Shown one piece after another: positions 41,691-50,453 of a stretch of 64,000 nt of DNA. The notes beneath the pieces were generated by a model. That model worked only from the letters and a program-made list of their open reading frames with translations, was not told the origin of the DNA and searched no databases. Origin of the DNA: Arthrobacter sp. Soil736 (GTDB taxonomy: Bacteria > Actinomycetota > Actinomycetes > Actinomycetales > Micrococcaceae); contig NZ_LMSB01000034.1 in NCBI RefSeq assembly GCF_001428005.1, positions 314,157 to 378,156 on the forward strand, written 5' to 3'. The position numbers and the translations under genes were made by a program. Within the stretch, counting starts at the first letter, position 1, and the number at the start of each line of letters is the position of its first letter.

Positions 41691-43742
41691 GTGACTCAGC
41701 TCATCACCACCGACCTGGTCGAGCTCGACCAGAACCTGGGCAATTCGCCCGAGGACGTGATCCGGCATCTGGCAGGCAGGGTTGCCGCCACCGGACGCGC
41801 GAGCGAAGTCGAAGGCCTCTTCACCGATGCCTTCGCCCGTGAGCAGAAGACCGCCACCGGCGTGCCCGGCGGCATCGCCATCCCGCACTGCCGCTCGGAA
41901 GCGGTGACCGAACCGACCCTCGCCATGGCACGGCTGTCCCAGCCGGTCGATTTCGGCGCGAAGGACGGTCCCGCCGACCTCATCTTCTTCATCGCAGCGC
42001 CGTCGGGTGCGGACCAGGAGCACCTCAAGCTGCTGTCCAAGCTGGCCCGCTCCCTGATCAAGAAGGACTTCACCGGGGCCCTGCGCGCCGCCACGTCCAG
42101 GGAAGAAATCGTCGAACTCGTGGAAGACGCCCTCGCGGACAAGCCGGCACCCGCAGTAGCGGCCGCCCCCGCGGAAAGCACCGGAGCCGGCGCAGCCGCC
42201 GGCGCCACCGCGGCAAAGGGCGGCCCCAAGCGGCTGGTTGCCGTCACGGCCTGCCCCACCGGCATCGCACACACCTACATGGCGGCCGACTCCCTCGTGG
42301 CCGCCGCCAAGGAAGTGGGCGTGGACCTGCAGGTCGAGACCCAGGGGTCCTCCGGCGCCAAGCCTCTCGACCCGGCCGTGATCGCCGCTGCCGACGCCGT
42401 AATTTTCGCGGTGGACGTGGACGTGCGCGGCAAGGAGCGGTTCGCCGGCAAACCCGTTATCAACGCCCCCGTCAAGCGCGGCATCGATGAACCCGCCAAG
42501 ATGGTCCAGGAAGCACTGGCGGCGGCAGACAACCCGCACGCCCGCCGTGTTCCGCACTTCGGCGCAGAGGAGCAGGCCGAGGCAGAAGCCGCCGAAAAGG
42601 GCGAGCACATCGGCCAGAAACTGAAGAAGGCGCTCCTCACTGGCGTCAGCTACATGATTCCGTTCGTGGCCGGCGGCGGTCTGCTGATCGCCCTTGGCTT
42701 CCTGATGGGCGGGTACCTGATCACGCAGTTCGCCGACAAGATCGTCGTGGAGAACAGCATCTTCAACCTGCCCACGCAATTCCCGGACCAGGCGTGGGGT
42801 CCGCTGGGCGCATACCTCGGCGCCGTCCTCTTCAAGATCGGCGCGCTCTCACTGGGCTTCCTCGTTCCCGCCCTCGCAGGCTACATTGCCTACGCGATCG
42901 CTGACCGCCCGGGCATCGCGCCCGGCTTCGTCGCCGGCGCGGTCGCCGGATTCATGGGCGCAGGCTTCCTCGGCGGAATCGTCGGCGGCCTGCTGGCCGG
43001 TTATGTCGCCCACTCCATCGGCAGGATAAACGTGGCACGCTGGCTGCGCGGCCTGATGCCGGTAGTGATCATCCCGCTGCTCGCTTCAATCGTTGCCTCC
43101 GGCCTGATGTTCCTCATTCTGGGTGGTCCGATCGTGGGCATCACCAAGGGCCTGAACGCCTGGCTGTCCGGCTTGACCGGTGCCAGCGCAATCGTCCTCG
43201 GCATCATCCTGGGCCTCATGATGTGCTTCGACCTCGGTGGCCCCGTCAACAAGGTTGCGTACTCCTTTGCCGTCGCCGGCCTCGGGGCCGCCTCGCTGAA
43301 CAACCAGGCTCCCTGGCAAATCATGGCGGCGGTCATGGCAGCAGGCATGGTGCCCCCGCTGGCCATGGCGTTGGCGTCCACAGTCCTCGACAAGAAGCGC
43401 TTCAGCCTCGCCGAACGCGAAAACGGCAAGGCAGCCTGGCTGCTCGGAGCGTCGTTCATCTCGGAAGGCGCCATTCCCTTCGCCGCCGCGGATCCGCTGC
43501 GCGTCATCCCGGCCAGCATGCTGGGCGGCGCAGTAACCGGCGCCATCTCGATGGCTTCCGGAGTGGGCTCAAAGGCCCCGCACGGCGGCATCTTCGTCTT
43601 CTTCGCCATCGACAACTTCATCATGTTCGTCGTCTCCATCCTCGTGGGCACCGTGGTTACCGCGCTGGCGGTAATTGCCCTCAAGCGCTGGGCTGCCAGG
43701 AAGGCCGTTGATACGGTGGAGAGCGTGCCCGTAACAGTCTGA
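41691..43742 (+). CDS. fruA: PTS fructose transporter, fused EIIABC
   Basis: A 683-residue three-domain permease. EIIA spans 1-145 with the phospho-histidine in GGIAIPHCRSEAV; EIIB about 178-280 with the phospho-cysteine in AVTACPTGIAHTYMAADSL; EIIC from about 305 with eight to ten membrane helices (SYMIPFVAGGGLLIALGFLM, GPVNKVAYSFAVAGLG, EGAIPFAAADPLRVIPA). It takes up fructose as fructose-1-phosphate. GTG 41691 with AAGGA seven bases upstream is the start. An alanine-rich linker joins EIIA and EIIB. Confidence 0.93.
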   Translation: MTQLITTDLVELDQNLGNSPEDVIRHLAGRVAATGRASEVEGLFTDAFAREQKTATGVPGGIAIPHCRSEAVTEPTLAMARLSQPVDFGAKDGPADLIFFIAAPSGADQEHLKLLSKLARSLIKKDFTGALRAATSREEIVELVEDALADKPAPAVAAAPAESTGAGAAAGATAAKGGPKRLVAVTACPTGIAHTYMAADSLVAAAKEVGVDLQVETQGSSGAKPLDPAVIAAADAVIFAVDVDVRGKERFAGKPVINAPVKRGIDEPAKMVQEALAAADNPHARRVPHFGAEEQAEAEAAEKGEHIGQKLKKALLTGVSYMIPFVAGGGLLIALGFLMGGYLITQFADKIVVENSIFNLPTQFPDQAWGPLGAYLGAVLFKIGALSLGFLVPALAGYIAYAIADRPGIAPGFVAGAVAGFMGAGFLGGIVGGLLAGYVAHSIGRINVARWLRGLMPVVIIPLLASIVASGLMFLILGGPIVGITKGLNAWLSGLTGASAIVLGIILGLMMCFDLGGPVNKVAYSFAVAGLGAASLNNQAPWQIMAAVMAAGMVPPLAMALASTVLDKKRFSLAERENGKAAWLLGASFISEGAIPFAAADPLRVIPASMLGGAVTGAISMASGVGSKAPHGGIFVFFAIDNFIMFVVSILVGTVVTALAVIALKRWAARKAVDTVESVPVTV

Positions 43743-43799
43743 CCACCCCGCTGATCACCAGCACCACAATCCCCCACACTGCAATTGCAAGGAGCAGAA

Positions 43800-44078
43800 A
43801 TGTCCGAACGTACCGCAACCGTCGCCAGCCGAGTAGGCCTGCACGCCCGCCCGGCAGCCATCTTCGCCGAGGCAGCCGGCGAGTTTGACCTCGACATCAC
43901 CATCGCCCGCGAAGGGGAGCCTGCCGACGAAGCCATGGACGCCGCCAGCATCCTGTCCCTCATGAGCCTTGGCGCATCGCACGGCGACGTTGTGGTGCTC
44001 CGGGCCGACGGTGAAGGCGCCGACGCCGCCCTCGAACGCCTGGTCCAGATCCTGGAAACGGACCACGACGCCGAATAG
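43800..44078 (+). CDS. ptsH: HPr phosphocarrier protein
   Basis: A 92-residue HPr. His15 in VGLHARPAA is the residue phosphorylated by enzyme I, and the serine in DAASILSLMSLGA (Ser50) sits at the regulatory-serine position. It passes phosphate to the EIIA domain of the fructose permease just upstream. ATG 43800 has AAGGAG upstream. No enzyme I gene is in the window, so general PTS components are split. It ends the fructose operon before a hairpin. Confidence 0.93.
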   Translation: MSERTATVASRVGLHARPAAIFAEAAGEFDLDITIAREGEPADEAMDAASILSLMSLGASHGDVVVLRADGEGADAALERLVQILETDHDAE

Positions 44079-44093
44079 GCCCAGCCAGTTCAC

Positions 44094-44144
44094 GGCCGGT
44101 TTCCTCCGCAGCACCCGTCAGGGAGCTGCGGAGGCAACCGGCCA
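44094..44144 (+). terminator. Terminator of the fructose operon
   Basis: GGCCGGTT and CCTCCGCAGC (44094-44113) pair with GCTGCGGAGG and AACCGGCC (44126-44144) with one bulge, 15 bases after the ptsH stop, followed by ATTGCTGTTT. Confidence 0.75.
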
Positions 44145-44155
44145 TTGCTGTTTAA

Positions 44156-44172
44156 GTAAGCAAACTTAGTAG
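44156..44172. promoter_or_regulatory. AT-rich palindrome, family member 5
   Basis: AGTAAGCAAACTTAGTA, 109 bases upstream of the SRPBCC gene. Both half-sites match the member at 11407; the centre is AA rather than AT or TG. Confidence 0.5.
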
Positions 44173-44280
44173 TTTCTTGTGTTTGGTCCGGGGCACCACT
44201 AGCTTGGATTTGGATGGTTGGATTTGTGGCCCCGCCGTTCGATACCGCCCCGGAGACCCGGGCTGAAGGAGGATGACAGA

Positions 44281-44760
44281 GTGGCAATTTTGCAGGAAAG
44301 CATCGCAGTCGAAGTTCCCGTCAGCACGGCCTACAACCAGTGGACGCAGTTCGAATCGTTCCCGCAGTTCATGAAGGGCGTCGAATCCGTCGAGCAGATC
44401 GACGAGACCTCGCTCCATTTCCGCATCAGAGTGGCGGGCATCAAACGCGAATTCGACGCCCAGGTCCTCGAGCAATCGCCTGACCAGTGCATTGCATGGG
44501 TGAGCAAGGACAAACCCCGCCATGCCGGCAGGGTCACGTTCGAAAACCTGGGCCGGGACCTTTGCCGGGTAAACGTGGAACTCAAATGGGAGCCGGAGGG
44601 GCTGGTGGAGAGGACCGGCGCCGCCGCACATGTGGACGAACAGCAGGTCTCCTCCGACCTGCTGCGCTTCAAGGAATTCATCGAGTCGCGCGGCATCGAA
44701 ACGGGCGCCTGGCGCTCTGCCGTGCACCACGGTGAGGTCGACGCCCCTGACGCCCACTAA
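44281..44760 (+). CDS. SRPBCC family protein (polyketide cyclase/START-like)
   Basis: A 159-residue protein of the SRPBCC fold: SIAVEVPVSTAYNQWTQFES and FPQFMKGVESVEQIDETSLH at the N-terminus, then a helix-grip ending with SDLLRFKEFIESRG. Such proteins bind hydrophobic ligands; members with this start are common in stress and soil-survival gene sets. GTG 44281 has AGGAGG nine bases upstream. It is 24 bases ahead of the DUF7218 gene, probably co-transcribed, behind an AT-rich palindrome. Confidence 0.82.
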   Translation: MAILQESIAVEVPVSTAYNQWTQFESFPQFMKGVESVEQIDETSLHFRIRVAGIKREFDAQVLEQSPDQCIAWVSKDKPRHAGRVTFENLGRDLCRVNVELKWEPEGLVERTGAAAHVDEQQVSSDLLRFKEFIESRGIETGAWRSAVHHGEVDAPDAH

Positions 44761-44784
44761 CCCAATCAGAAGCCGGAGGTAGCC

Positions 44785-45051
44785 ATGCCTGAGAAAAAGA
44801 ACCCCAGCTTGAAAGATCCCGAACTGTACGAAGAGCTCCGTGAGGACGGGGCCTCGAAGCAGAAGGCAGCGCGCATCTCCAACGCGGCAGCCAAGAAGGG
44901 CCGGTCCGAAGTTGGCCGCAAGGGCGGCAAGTCCGGTGACTACGACGACTGGTCCGTGGCCCGGCTGAAGGCCAGGGCCAAGGAAATCGGCCTCAAAGGC
45001 TACTCGGACAAGAGGAAGAGCGAACTCATCTCAGCGCTCAGAAATTCCTGA
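44785..45051 (+). CDS. DUF7218 family protein with Rho-N/SAP-like motif
   Basis: An 88-residue basic protein. The N-terminal half (PSLKDPELYEELREDGASKQ, KAARISNAAAKKGRSEVGRK) is the DUF7218-type region; the C-terminal WSVARLKARAKEIGLKGYSD followed by KRKSELISALR is a Rho-N/SAP-like helix-extended-loop-helix that can bind nucleic acid. The ATG is preceded by CGGAGGTAGCC. It converges with the Ku gene, stops 41 bases apart. A DNA-binding role near repair genes is suggestive, not shown. Confidence 0.8.
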   Translation: MPEKKNPSLKDPELYEELREDGASKQKAARISNAAAKKGRSEVGRKGGKSGDYDDWSVARLKARAKEIGLKGYSDKRKSELISALRNS

Positions 45052-45092
45052 GCGGAGTTCCCATGAGAACGCGTGGCAGGGTGCCCGCCTCC

Positions 45093-46115
45093 TCAGGCGC
45101 CCTTCCGCGCTGTCTTCGCGGCCGTAGTCTTGCTGGCGGCAGCCGTCTTCGCGGCGCTTCCGGCCTTCGCCGTACCGGTCTTAGCGGGAGTCTTGGCCGC
45201 GCTTCCTTCCTTGGCTGCGTCTGCCTTGGCTGCGTCGGTTTTCGCGGCACCGCTCCTGCCGGCCGCACTCCTGCTTGCCGTCTTTGCCGCGGGCTTGGCC
45301 TGCCCGTCGGAGTCCCCTCCACCGGCCGCTCCCCGTTTCCGGTCCAGGCTGCGCTTGAGGGCCTCCATGAGGTCGATCACCTCGCCGTTGCCGGACTCGG
45401 CGGCCGCCGCCCCGAACGTCTCTTCGGTGTCCAGGGAATCGCCCTTTTCCAGTTTGGCCTCGATGAGCTGGCGGAGCTGGGCCTGGTAATCGTCCGTGAA
45501 CTGCTCCGGCTCGAAGTCGGAAGCCATGGACTCCACCAGCGCGGCGGACATTTCACGTTCCTGGGCGGAGATGCGGACCGAGGTTTCCAGGGCGGGAAAA
45601 CCTGCCTCACGCACCTCGTCCGCCCACAGCAAGGCCTGCAGCATCAGGACGTCGTCGCGGATCCGCAGCGCCCCCAGGCGGGTCTTGTCCCGCAGCGCAA
45701 ACTGCACGATCGCCACGCGTTCCGTGTCCTCGAGCGCCCGGCGCAGCAGCATGTAGGCCTTGGGCGACTTCGAATCCGGCTCCAGGTAGTAGCTCTTCTC
45801 GAACATGATGGGATCGAGCTGTTCCGCCGGCACGAACTGCACCACTTCGATCTCGTGGCTGTTCTCCGCCGGAATGGACTTGAGCTCCTCGCGGGAAAGG
45901 ACCACCGTCCGGCCGTCGTCCTCGTAGGCCTTGTCGATGTCCGCATAGTCCACAATCGTGCTGCAGACCTCGCAGCGGCGCTGGTAGCGGATCCGGCCGC
46001 CGTCGGCGTTGTGGACCTGGTGGAGGCTGATGTCGTGGTCCTCGGTGGCGCTGTAGACCTTTACCGGGACGTTGACCAGCCCGAACGCAATGGCGCCTTT
46101 CCAGATGGCTCTCAT
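45093..46115 (-). CDS. ku: Ku protein, non-homologous end joining
   Basis: A 340-residue bacterial Ku. The core (residues 1-260) starts MRAIWKGAIAFGLVNVPVKV and includes GRIRYQRRCEVCSTIVDYAD and PKAYMLLRRALEDTERVAIV; it forms the homodimeric ring that binds DNA ends and recruits LigD. The last 75 residues are a Lys/Ala/Thr tail (AAKTDAAKADAAKEGSAAKT) resembling histone H1 and likely to bind DNA. The ribosome-binding site is weak; ATG 46115 is chosen by family start. Its promoter region is shared with ligD, only 40 bases between start codons. Confidence 0.92.
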   Translation of the reverse strand: MRAIWKGAIAFGLVNVPVKVYSATEDHDISLHQVHNADGGRIRYQRRCEVCSTIVDYADIDKAYEDDGRTVVLSREELKSIPAENSHEIEVVQFVPAEQLDPIMFEKSYYLEPDSKSPKAYMLLRRALEDTERVAIVQFALRDKTRLGALRIRDDVLMLQALLWADEVREAGFPALETSVRISAQEREMSAALVESMASDFEPEQFTDDYQAQLRQLIEAKLEKGDSLDTEETFGAAAAESGNGEVIDLMEALKRSLDRKRGAAGGGDSDGQAKPAAKTASRSAAGRSGAAKTDAAKADAAKEGSAAKTPAKTGTAKAGSAAKTAAASKTTAAKTARKGA

Positions 46116-46155
46116 GAGACAAGTGAACATCACACTGCGCCGGAGGTGAAGACCC

Positions 46156-48846
46156 GTGGCCGGCGGTAGGGAGCGCGTCCGGGTGGGCAGCCGGGAACTG
46201 ACACTGACCAATCTGGACAAGGTGCTCTACCCTGCCACGGGCACCACCAAGGCGGATGTCCTCGCCTACTACGCTGCCGTGGCGCCGGTGCTGATTCCGG
46301 CGGCCGCCAACCGGCCGGCGACGCGCAAGCGGTGGGTCCATGGCGTGGGGACGGCCGAAGAGCCGGGCCAGGTGTTCTTCCAAAAGAACCTGGACAATTC
46401 CACCCCGGGCTGGGTTCCCCGTGCCGCGATCACCCACAAGACCAGCACCAACTACTATCCGCTGGTCAATGACCCCGCCACGCTGACCTGGCTGGCGCAG
46501 ATCGCCTCGCTGGAGATCCATGTCCCGCAGTGGCGCGTGGACTCGCACGGCAATGCCCTGCCGCCGGACCGGATCGTCCTGGACCTGGATCCCGGCGAGG
46601 GCGCCGGCCTCCCGGAATGCGCGGAGGTGGCCAGGCTGGCGCGGGCCATCCTGAAGGACGTGGGACTGGATCCGGTTCCGGTCACGAGCGGCAGCAAGGG
46701 CATCCACCTGTACGCCGGTCTGGAGGGCACGCAGACCTCGGACCAGATTTCCGATTTCGCGCACGAACTGGCCCGGGCCCTTGAGGCCGACCACCCTGGC
46801 CTTGCCGTCAGCGACATGAAGAAGACGCTGAGAACGGGCAAGGTGCTGGTGGACTGGAGCCAGAACAACGCCGCCAAGACCACCATCGTCCCGTATTCGC
46901 TCCGCGGCCGGCTGACCCCCACCGTGGCCGCGCCGCGGACCTGGCGGGAGCTGAGCTCTGCATCCCTCCGGCAACTGGATTACGAGGAGGTCATGCGCCG
47001 CGTCGCGGCAGGCAAGGACCCCTTCGCCGTCGTTGACGAGAGCAGCGGACACGCAGGCGCCGCCCCGCACGGCCCGGCAGGCAGCGGCGGAAGCCACGCT
47101 TCCGTCCAACTCAGTGCCGGAACCTCCGCGGCCGGTAGCCACGGCGAAGAGTCCGACGGCGGCGCCCGCCGGAGCGGCGGCCACGAGGATCCGCGGCTCG
47201 ACAGGTACCGGTCCCTGCGCGACCAGGGCGAGACGCCGGAGCCGTTTACGGCCGAGAAGCACCGTGGCGCCAGGTCCCGTGGCGAAGACGGGGACAGTTC
47301 CCGCGAGGACAGGGCCGACCAGCAGGCCGGCGCCGGGGAGACGGACGTGAAGGAGGTCTTCGTGATCCAGGAGCATCATGCCAGCCGCCTCCACTTCGAC
47401 TTCCGGCTCGAGCACGAGGGCGTCCTGGTGTCCTGGGCCCTGCCCAAAGGCGTGCCGGAGACGGGATCCAAGAACCACCTGGCGGTCCAGACCGAGGACC
47501 ACCCCATGGACTACGCCGAGTTCGAGGGCACCATCCCCAAGGGCCAGTACGGGGCCGGCACCGTGAGCGTCTGGGACAAAGGCACCTACGAACTGGAAAA
47601 GTGGGTCAACGGCAGGGAAGTCATTGCCACGCTGACGGGCCGGGAAGGCGGCGGGCTGGGCGGGACCAGGAAGTTCGCCCTGATCCATACCGGGCAGGGC
47701 CAGGGCGAGCAGTCTCAGTGGCTCATCCACCTGATGGACAAGCCTCACGGAGTCCGAGGCAAGCGCAGCGCCCCGCCGTCGGCGGCTCAGGATGACGAGC
47801 CGCATGACGGGGGGCCGCATGACGAAGCTACCCAGGACCATGCACCCCACGCCGCGTCCGCCGGCAGCGGCGGAAGTACCGTCATCGAGGACCCCGTCCC
47901 GATGCTGGCAACGGCCGGGACGCCGGCGGATCTCCACGGCAGCGACTGGCTGTTCGAACTAAAGTGGGACGGGATCAGGGCCCTGGTGGTGGCGGACAGC
48001 GGGAAAGTCCGGCTGCTCAGCCGCAACGGGAACGACATGTCCGCCAGTTACCCCGAACTGACCGACAGGAGCTGCTGGCCGCCGCAGGACTTCATCGCCG
48101 ACGGTGAGATCATCGCCGTCGGGCCCGCCGGCAGGCCCGACTTCGGCGTCCTGCAGGGAAGGATGAAACTGACCAAGCCGGGCGACGTGCGGAGGGCCCG
48201 CGCAGCCATCCCCGTGCGGCTCATGCTCTTCGACCTGCTGGCCGACGCCGGACGTGACTTGCGCAGGCTCCCCCTCAAGGAACGGCGGGAACTCCTCGCC
48301 GATTTTTATAGCCCCTCGGACTGCCCCGTGGAACTGTCCGAAACGCTGGACGACCGTGTGGAACACATCCTGGACAGCGCGCGTGAACTTGGCCTTGAGG
48401 GCGTGATGGCCAAGCGCACGGACAGCCGCTACGTCAGCGGCCAGCGGAGCCGGTCCTGGATCAAGCTCAAGATCGAGCAGACCCAGGAGGTGGTGGTGGG
48501 CGGCTGGCGCCCCGGAAAGGGCGAACGGGCCGACACCGTGGGCTCGCTGCTGCTGGGCATACCGGACGGCAAGACACTGCGGTATGTGGGGCGCGTGGGC
48601 AGCGGTTTCAGCATGCGCGAACTCAAGGAACTGCGGCAAACGATGGACGGGCTGGCGCGCAAGACCTCACCGTTCGATGACGTGCCGGCCGCCGACGCAG
48701 CCGATGCCCATTGGGTCAGTCCCGCACTGGTGGGCGAGGTGACCTTCGGCGAGTGGACCGGCAGCGGAAAACTCAGGCATCCCGTGTGGCGCGGCTGGCG
48801 GCTGGACAAAGAGCCGGAGGACGTCGTCGCCGAATCCCAGCGCTGA
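46156..48846 (+). CDS. ligD: ATP-dependent DNA ligase LigD (polymerase-phosphoesterase-ligase)
   Basis: An 896-residue multifunctional repair enzyme. Order: primase-like polymerase domain (about 10-290; LDLDPGEGAGLPECAEVARL holds the metal aspartates, SGSKGIHLY the active region), a low-complexity linker, phosphoesterase domain (about 395-530; HHASRLHFDFRLEHEGVLVS), a second linker, then ligase domain (about 575-890) with the adenylated Lys603 in ELKWDGIRAL and EGVMAKRTDSRYVSG. The domain order Pol-PE-Lig is that of mycobacteria. GTG 46156 has GGAGG upstream. Divergent from ku, with which it performs end joining. Confidence 0.93.
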   Translation: MAGGRERVRVGSRELTLTNLDKVLYPATGTTKADVLAYYAAVAPVLIPAAANRPATRKRWVHGVGTAEEPGQVFFQKNLDNSTPGWVPRAAITHKTSTNYYPLVNDPATLTWLAQIASLEIHVPQWRVDSHGNALPPDRIVLDLDPGEGAGLPECAEVARLARAILKDVGLDPVPVTSGSKGIHLYAGLEGTQTSDQISDFAHELARALEADHPGLAVSDMKKTLRTGKVLVDWSQNNAAKTTIVPYSLRGRLTPTVAAPRTWRELSSASLRQLDYEEVMRRVAAGKDPFAVVDESSGHAGAAPHGPAGSGGSHASVQLSAGTSAAGSHGEESDGGARRSGGHEDPRLDRYRSLRDQGETPEPFTAEKHRGARSRGEDGDSSREDRADQQAGAGETDVKEVFVIQEHHASRLHFDFRLEHEGVLVSWALPKGVPETGSKNHLAVQTEDHPMDYAEFEGTIPKGQYGAGTVSVWDKGTYELEKWVNGREVIATLTGREGGGLGGTRKFALIHTGQGQGEQSQWLIHLMDKPHGVRGKRSAPPSAAQDDEPHDGGPHDEATQDHAPHAASAGSGGSTVIEDPVPMLATAGTPADLHGSDWLFELKWDGIRALVVADSGKVRLLSRNGNDMSASYPELTDRSCWPPQDFIADGEIIAVGPAGRPDFGVLQGRMKLTKPGDVRRARAAIPVRLMLFDLLADAGRDLRRLPLKERRELLADFYSPSDCPVELSETLDDRVEHILDSARELGLEGVMAKRTDSRYVSGQRSRSWIKLKIEQTQEVVVGGWRPGKGERADTVGSLLLGIPDGKTLRYVGRVGSGFSMRELKELRQTMDGLARKTSPFDDVPAADAADAHWVSPALVGEVTFGEWTGSGKLRHPVWRGWRLDKEPEDVVAESQR

Positions 48847-48860
48847 GCCCCGTGACGCGC

Positions 48861-48904
48861 ATATGGCCTGGGGACTCCCGAATTCGGTTGTCCCCAGGCC
48901 ATAT
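48861..48904. terminator. Bidirectional hairpin with nested palindrome
   Basis: ATATGGCCTGGGGAC (48861-48875) pairs perfectly with 48890-48904. The loop contains CCGAATTCGG, itself a perfect ten-base palindrome. It separates ligD from the convergent small gene. Confidence 0.8.
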
Positions 48905-48922
48905 GAGCATCCTCAGGCCGGA

Positions 48923-49183
48923 CTACGACGAGTGCGGCATCTGCGGGCGGCCGGTCCGGTGGACTGCAGTCACGGCTGCCTCCTGGCCCGCGCGGCCGTG
49001 GCTTGAGCCGCGGTCCTTGGGGTGGCGGCGCTTACCGTTGCCGTCCGGCCACTGCCGGCTTCCGCCCATGGCAGCGGTGACGGCCATGGTTTCCGGGGTG
49101 GGCAGCGGCGGCCTGTCCATGGATTCCGCCAGGTGTGCTGCCACGTCCGGCTTGATGGTGCTTCCCTTATTCTTGTCAGCCAT
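48923..49183 (-). CDS. Hypothetical hydrophilic 86-residue protein
   Basis: Begins MADKNKGSTIKPDVAAHLAE, with a central VTAAMGGSRQWPDGNGKRRH and a basic end. ATG 49183 has GGAAGAACAA upstream; the frame extends to 49420 without support. No family is recognised. The composition (Gly, Arg, His, few hydrophobics) suggests a partly disordered cytosolic protein. Confidence 0.55.
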   Translation of the reverse strand: MADKNKGSTIKPDVAAHLAESMDRPPLPTPETMAVTAAMGGSRQWPDGNGKRRHPKDRGSSHGRAGQEAAVTAVHRTGRPQMPHSS

Positions 49184-49503
49184 TTGTTCTTCCTTTCCGC
49201 GATGAAATGAAGTGTTCACCCAATATAGGGTTGTAATTCCGGCCTGTCTGCTGGAATCAGAAGCGATCTGGCGCCCGTTCTCAGGCTGCTTCAACTGGCC
49301 GGCATCTGCGTCCAGCAACACGGGGCAACGCGGAGGCACAGCCTCAACGGGACGCGGCATTTGTGGTCGAATGCGGAAGGCGGGGCACGGCCTGCCTCGG
49401 CGGGAACCGATGGCTGCCATGCCGGCCCATTACTCAAAGATCAGTGTTCCCATGGCTCCACCATAGGCAGAAACAGGCCAACCGGGAACCCTCCTTCGGC
49501 CAC
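49184..49503. other. 320-base intergenic region
   Basis: No convincing gene on either strand; several frames are open but lack ribosome-binding sites. The stretch near 49205-49240 (CACCCAATATAGGGTTGTAA) is AT-richer and probably contains the promoter of the small gene to its left. Confidence 0.4.
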
Positions 49504-50010
49504 TCAATCTTCGGCGCTGCTGCGGAAGGATCCCTCCCAGACAGCCCTGGATCCCGACTCCCCGATCTGCACCACGGTGAACACCGTTCCGCCGCACAGT
49601 ACAAGGACCAGGACGACGGCGATCGCGCCCACTACGCGGGAACCGGCGGTTCCGAGCCTTCTCCGCAGCCCGTCCGCCTGCGTTGCGCCGTACCGGAACC
49701 ACAGCCACTGCACCAGGGCCACGATGAATACGCCCACAACCCAGGACAACAGCGTCCCGCCCAGCTGCATGTGCGCCGTGATCCGGGGCGTTGAATCGAC
49801 GCGCTCCAGCAGCCAGGCGCCCGCCGCAACGGTCACCGGCACCAGGACAAGCGCCAGGAGCGCCACCAGTGGCGTGACGATCCCCAGTCGCCGCCTGGCG
49901 GCGGGCCAGACGACGCTGAGCACCACGCAAAAGGCCGCCAGCGGGACAAAGACCACGGTGGCGTGGACGAGCAACACGTGCATTGGCAGGCCGGTGACCT
50001 CATAGTCCAT
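49504..50010 (-). CDS. DUF2231-like membrane protein
   Basis: A 168-residue protein with four membrane helices: LPMHVLLVHATVVFVPLAAF, VALLALVLVPVTVAAGAWLL, LLSWVVGVFIVALVQWLWFR and VVGAIAVVLVLVLCGGTVFT. The spacing and the histidine near the start (LLVHATVVF) match the DUF2231 group of unknown function, some of which may bind haem. ATG 50010 with AGGGGTG upstream is preferred to GTG 50019. It stands alone. Confidence 0.72.
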   Translation of the reverse strand: MDYEVTGLPMHVLLVHATVVFVPLAAFCVVLSVVWPAARRRLGIVTPLVALLALVLVPVTVAAGAWLLERVDSTPRITAHMQLGGTLLSWVVGVFIVALVQWLWFRYGATQADGLRRRLGTAGSRVVGAIAVVLVLVLCGGTVFTVVQIGESGSRAVWEGSFRSSAED

Positions 50011-50453
50011 GCCGAACACCCCTGTCTGGAATTATCGATCCCTGAAATCTTTGTCCCGCGGTACCGGATTACCGGGCATACCCACTCAGACGAGCGCCGG
50101 CGTCGAACGGTTCAATCGAGCGGTTCAATCGAGGCTTCAATCGCGGGCCCAGACGGCGTCCGCCAAGGGGCTGTCAGCAGGCGGCGAACACGACGTTTAC
50201 CCCGAAAAACAGGCCTGAAACGGCCTCTTCCAGAAAAAGGTTTGGTAACGATCCCCTCCGCCCCTGCTTTCCGCAGGATTACGCGGTCAGATCGGTCAAA
50301 ATAAATATGATTTATTGCCCGGCTGGGGCGCTGAACGGGTGATCATACGGCACGAAACTCTCGATTTCCATGGAAATCGCGTAAAATCGAAGGCCTGCCC
50401 GGAGCGGGGCAGCTACAAGTCGCAAGCAAATGACCTCCACAGGAGTCGCCCAA
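50011..50453. other. 443-base intergenic region with direct repeats and AT-rich dyad
   Basis: No gene seen. It holds two exact copies of CGGTTCAATCGAG (50108-50120, 50121-50133) plus a degenerate third (to 50146), and a perfect AT-rich dyad AATAAAT-ATG-ATTTATT (50300-50316) 138 bases before the ProP-like gene. These are the likely control elements of that transporter. Confidence 0.55.

Noticed and set aside
45607..47937. 776-codon minus-strand frame opposite ligD
   Set aside because: LigD and Ku are clear homologues; the long frame is a codon-bias shadow.
50108..50146. tRNA-like GGTTCAATC motifs
   Set aside because: T-arm-like words repeat directly but no acceptor or anticodon stem can be drawn; they are direct repeats.
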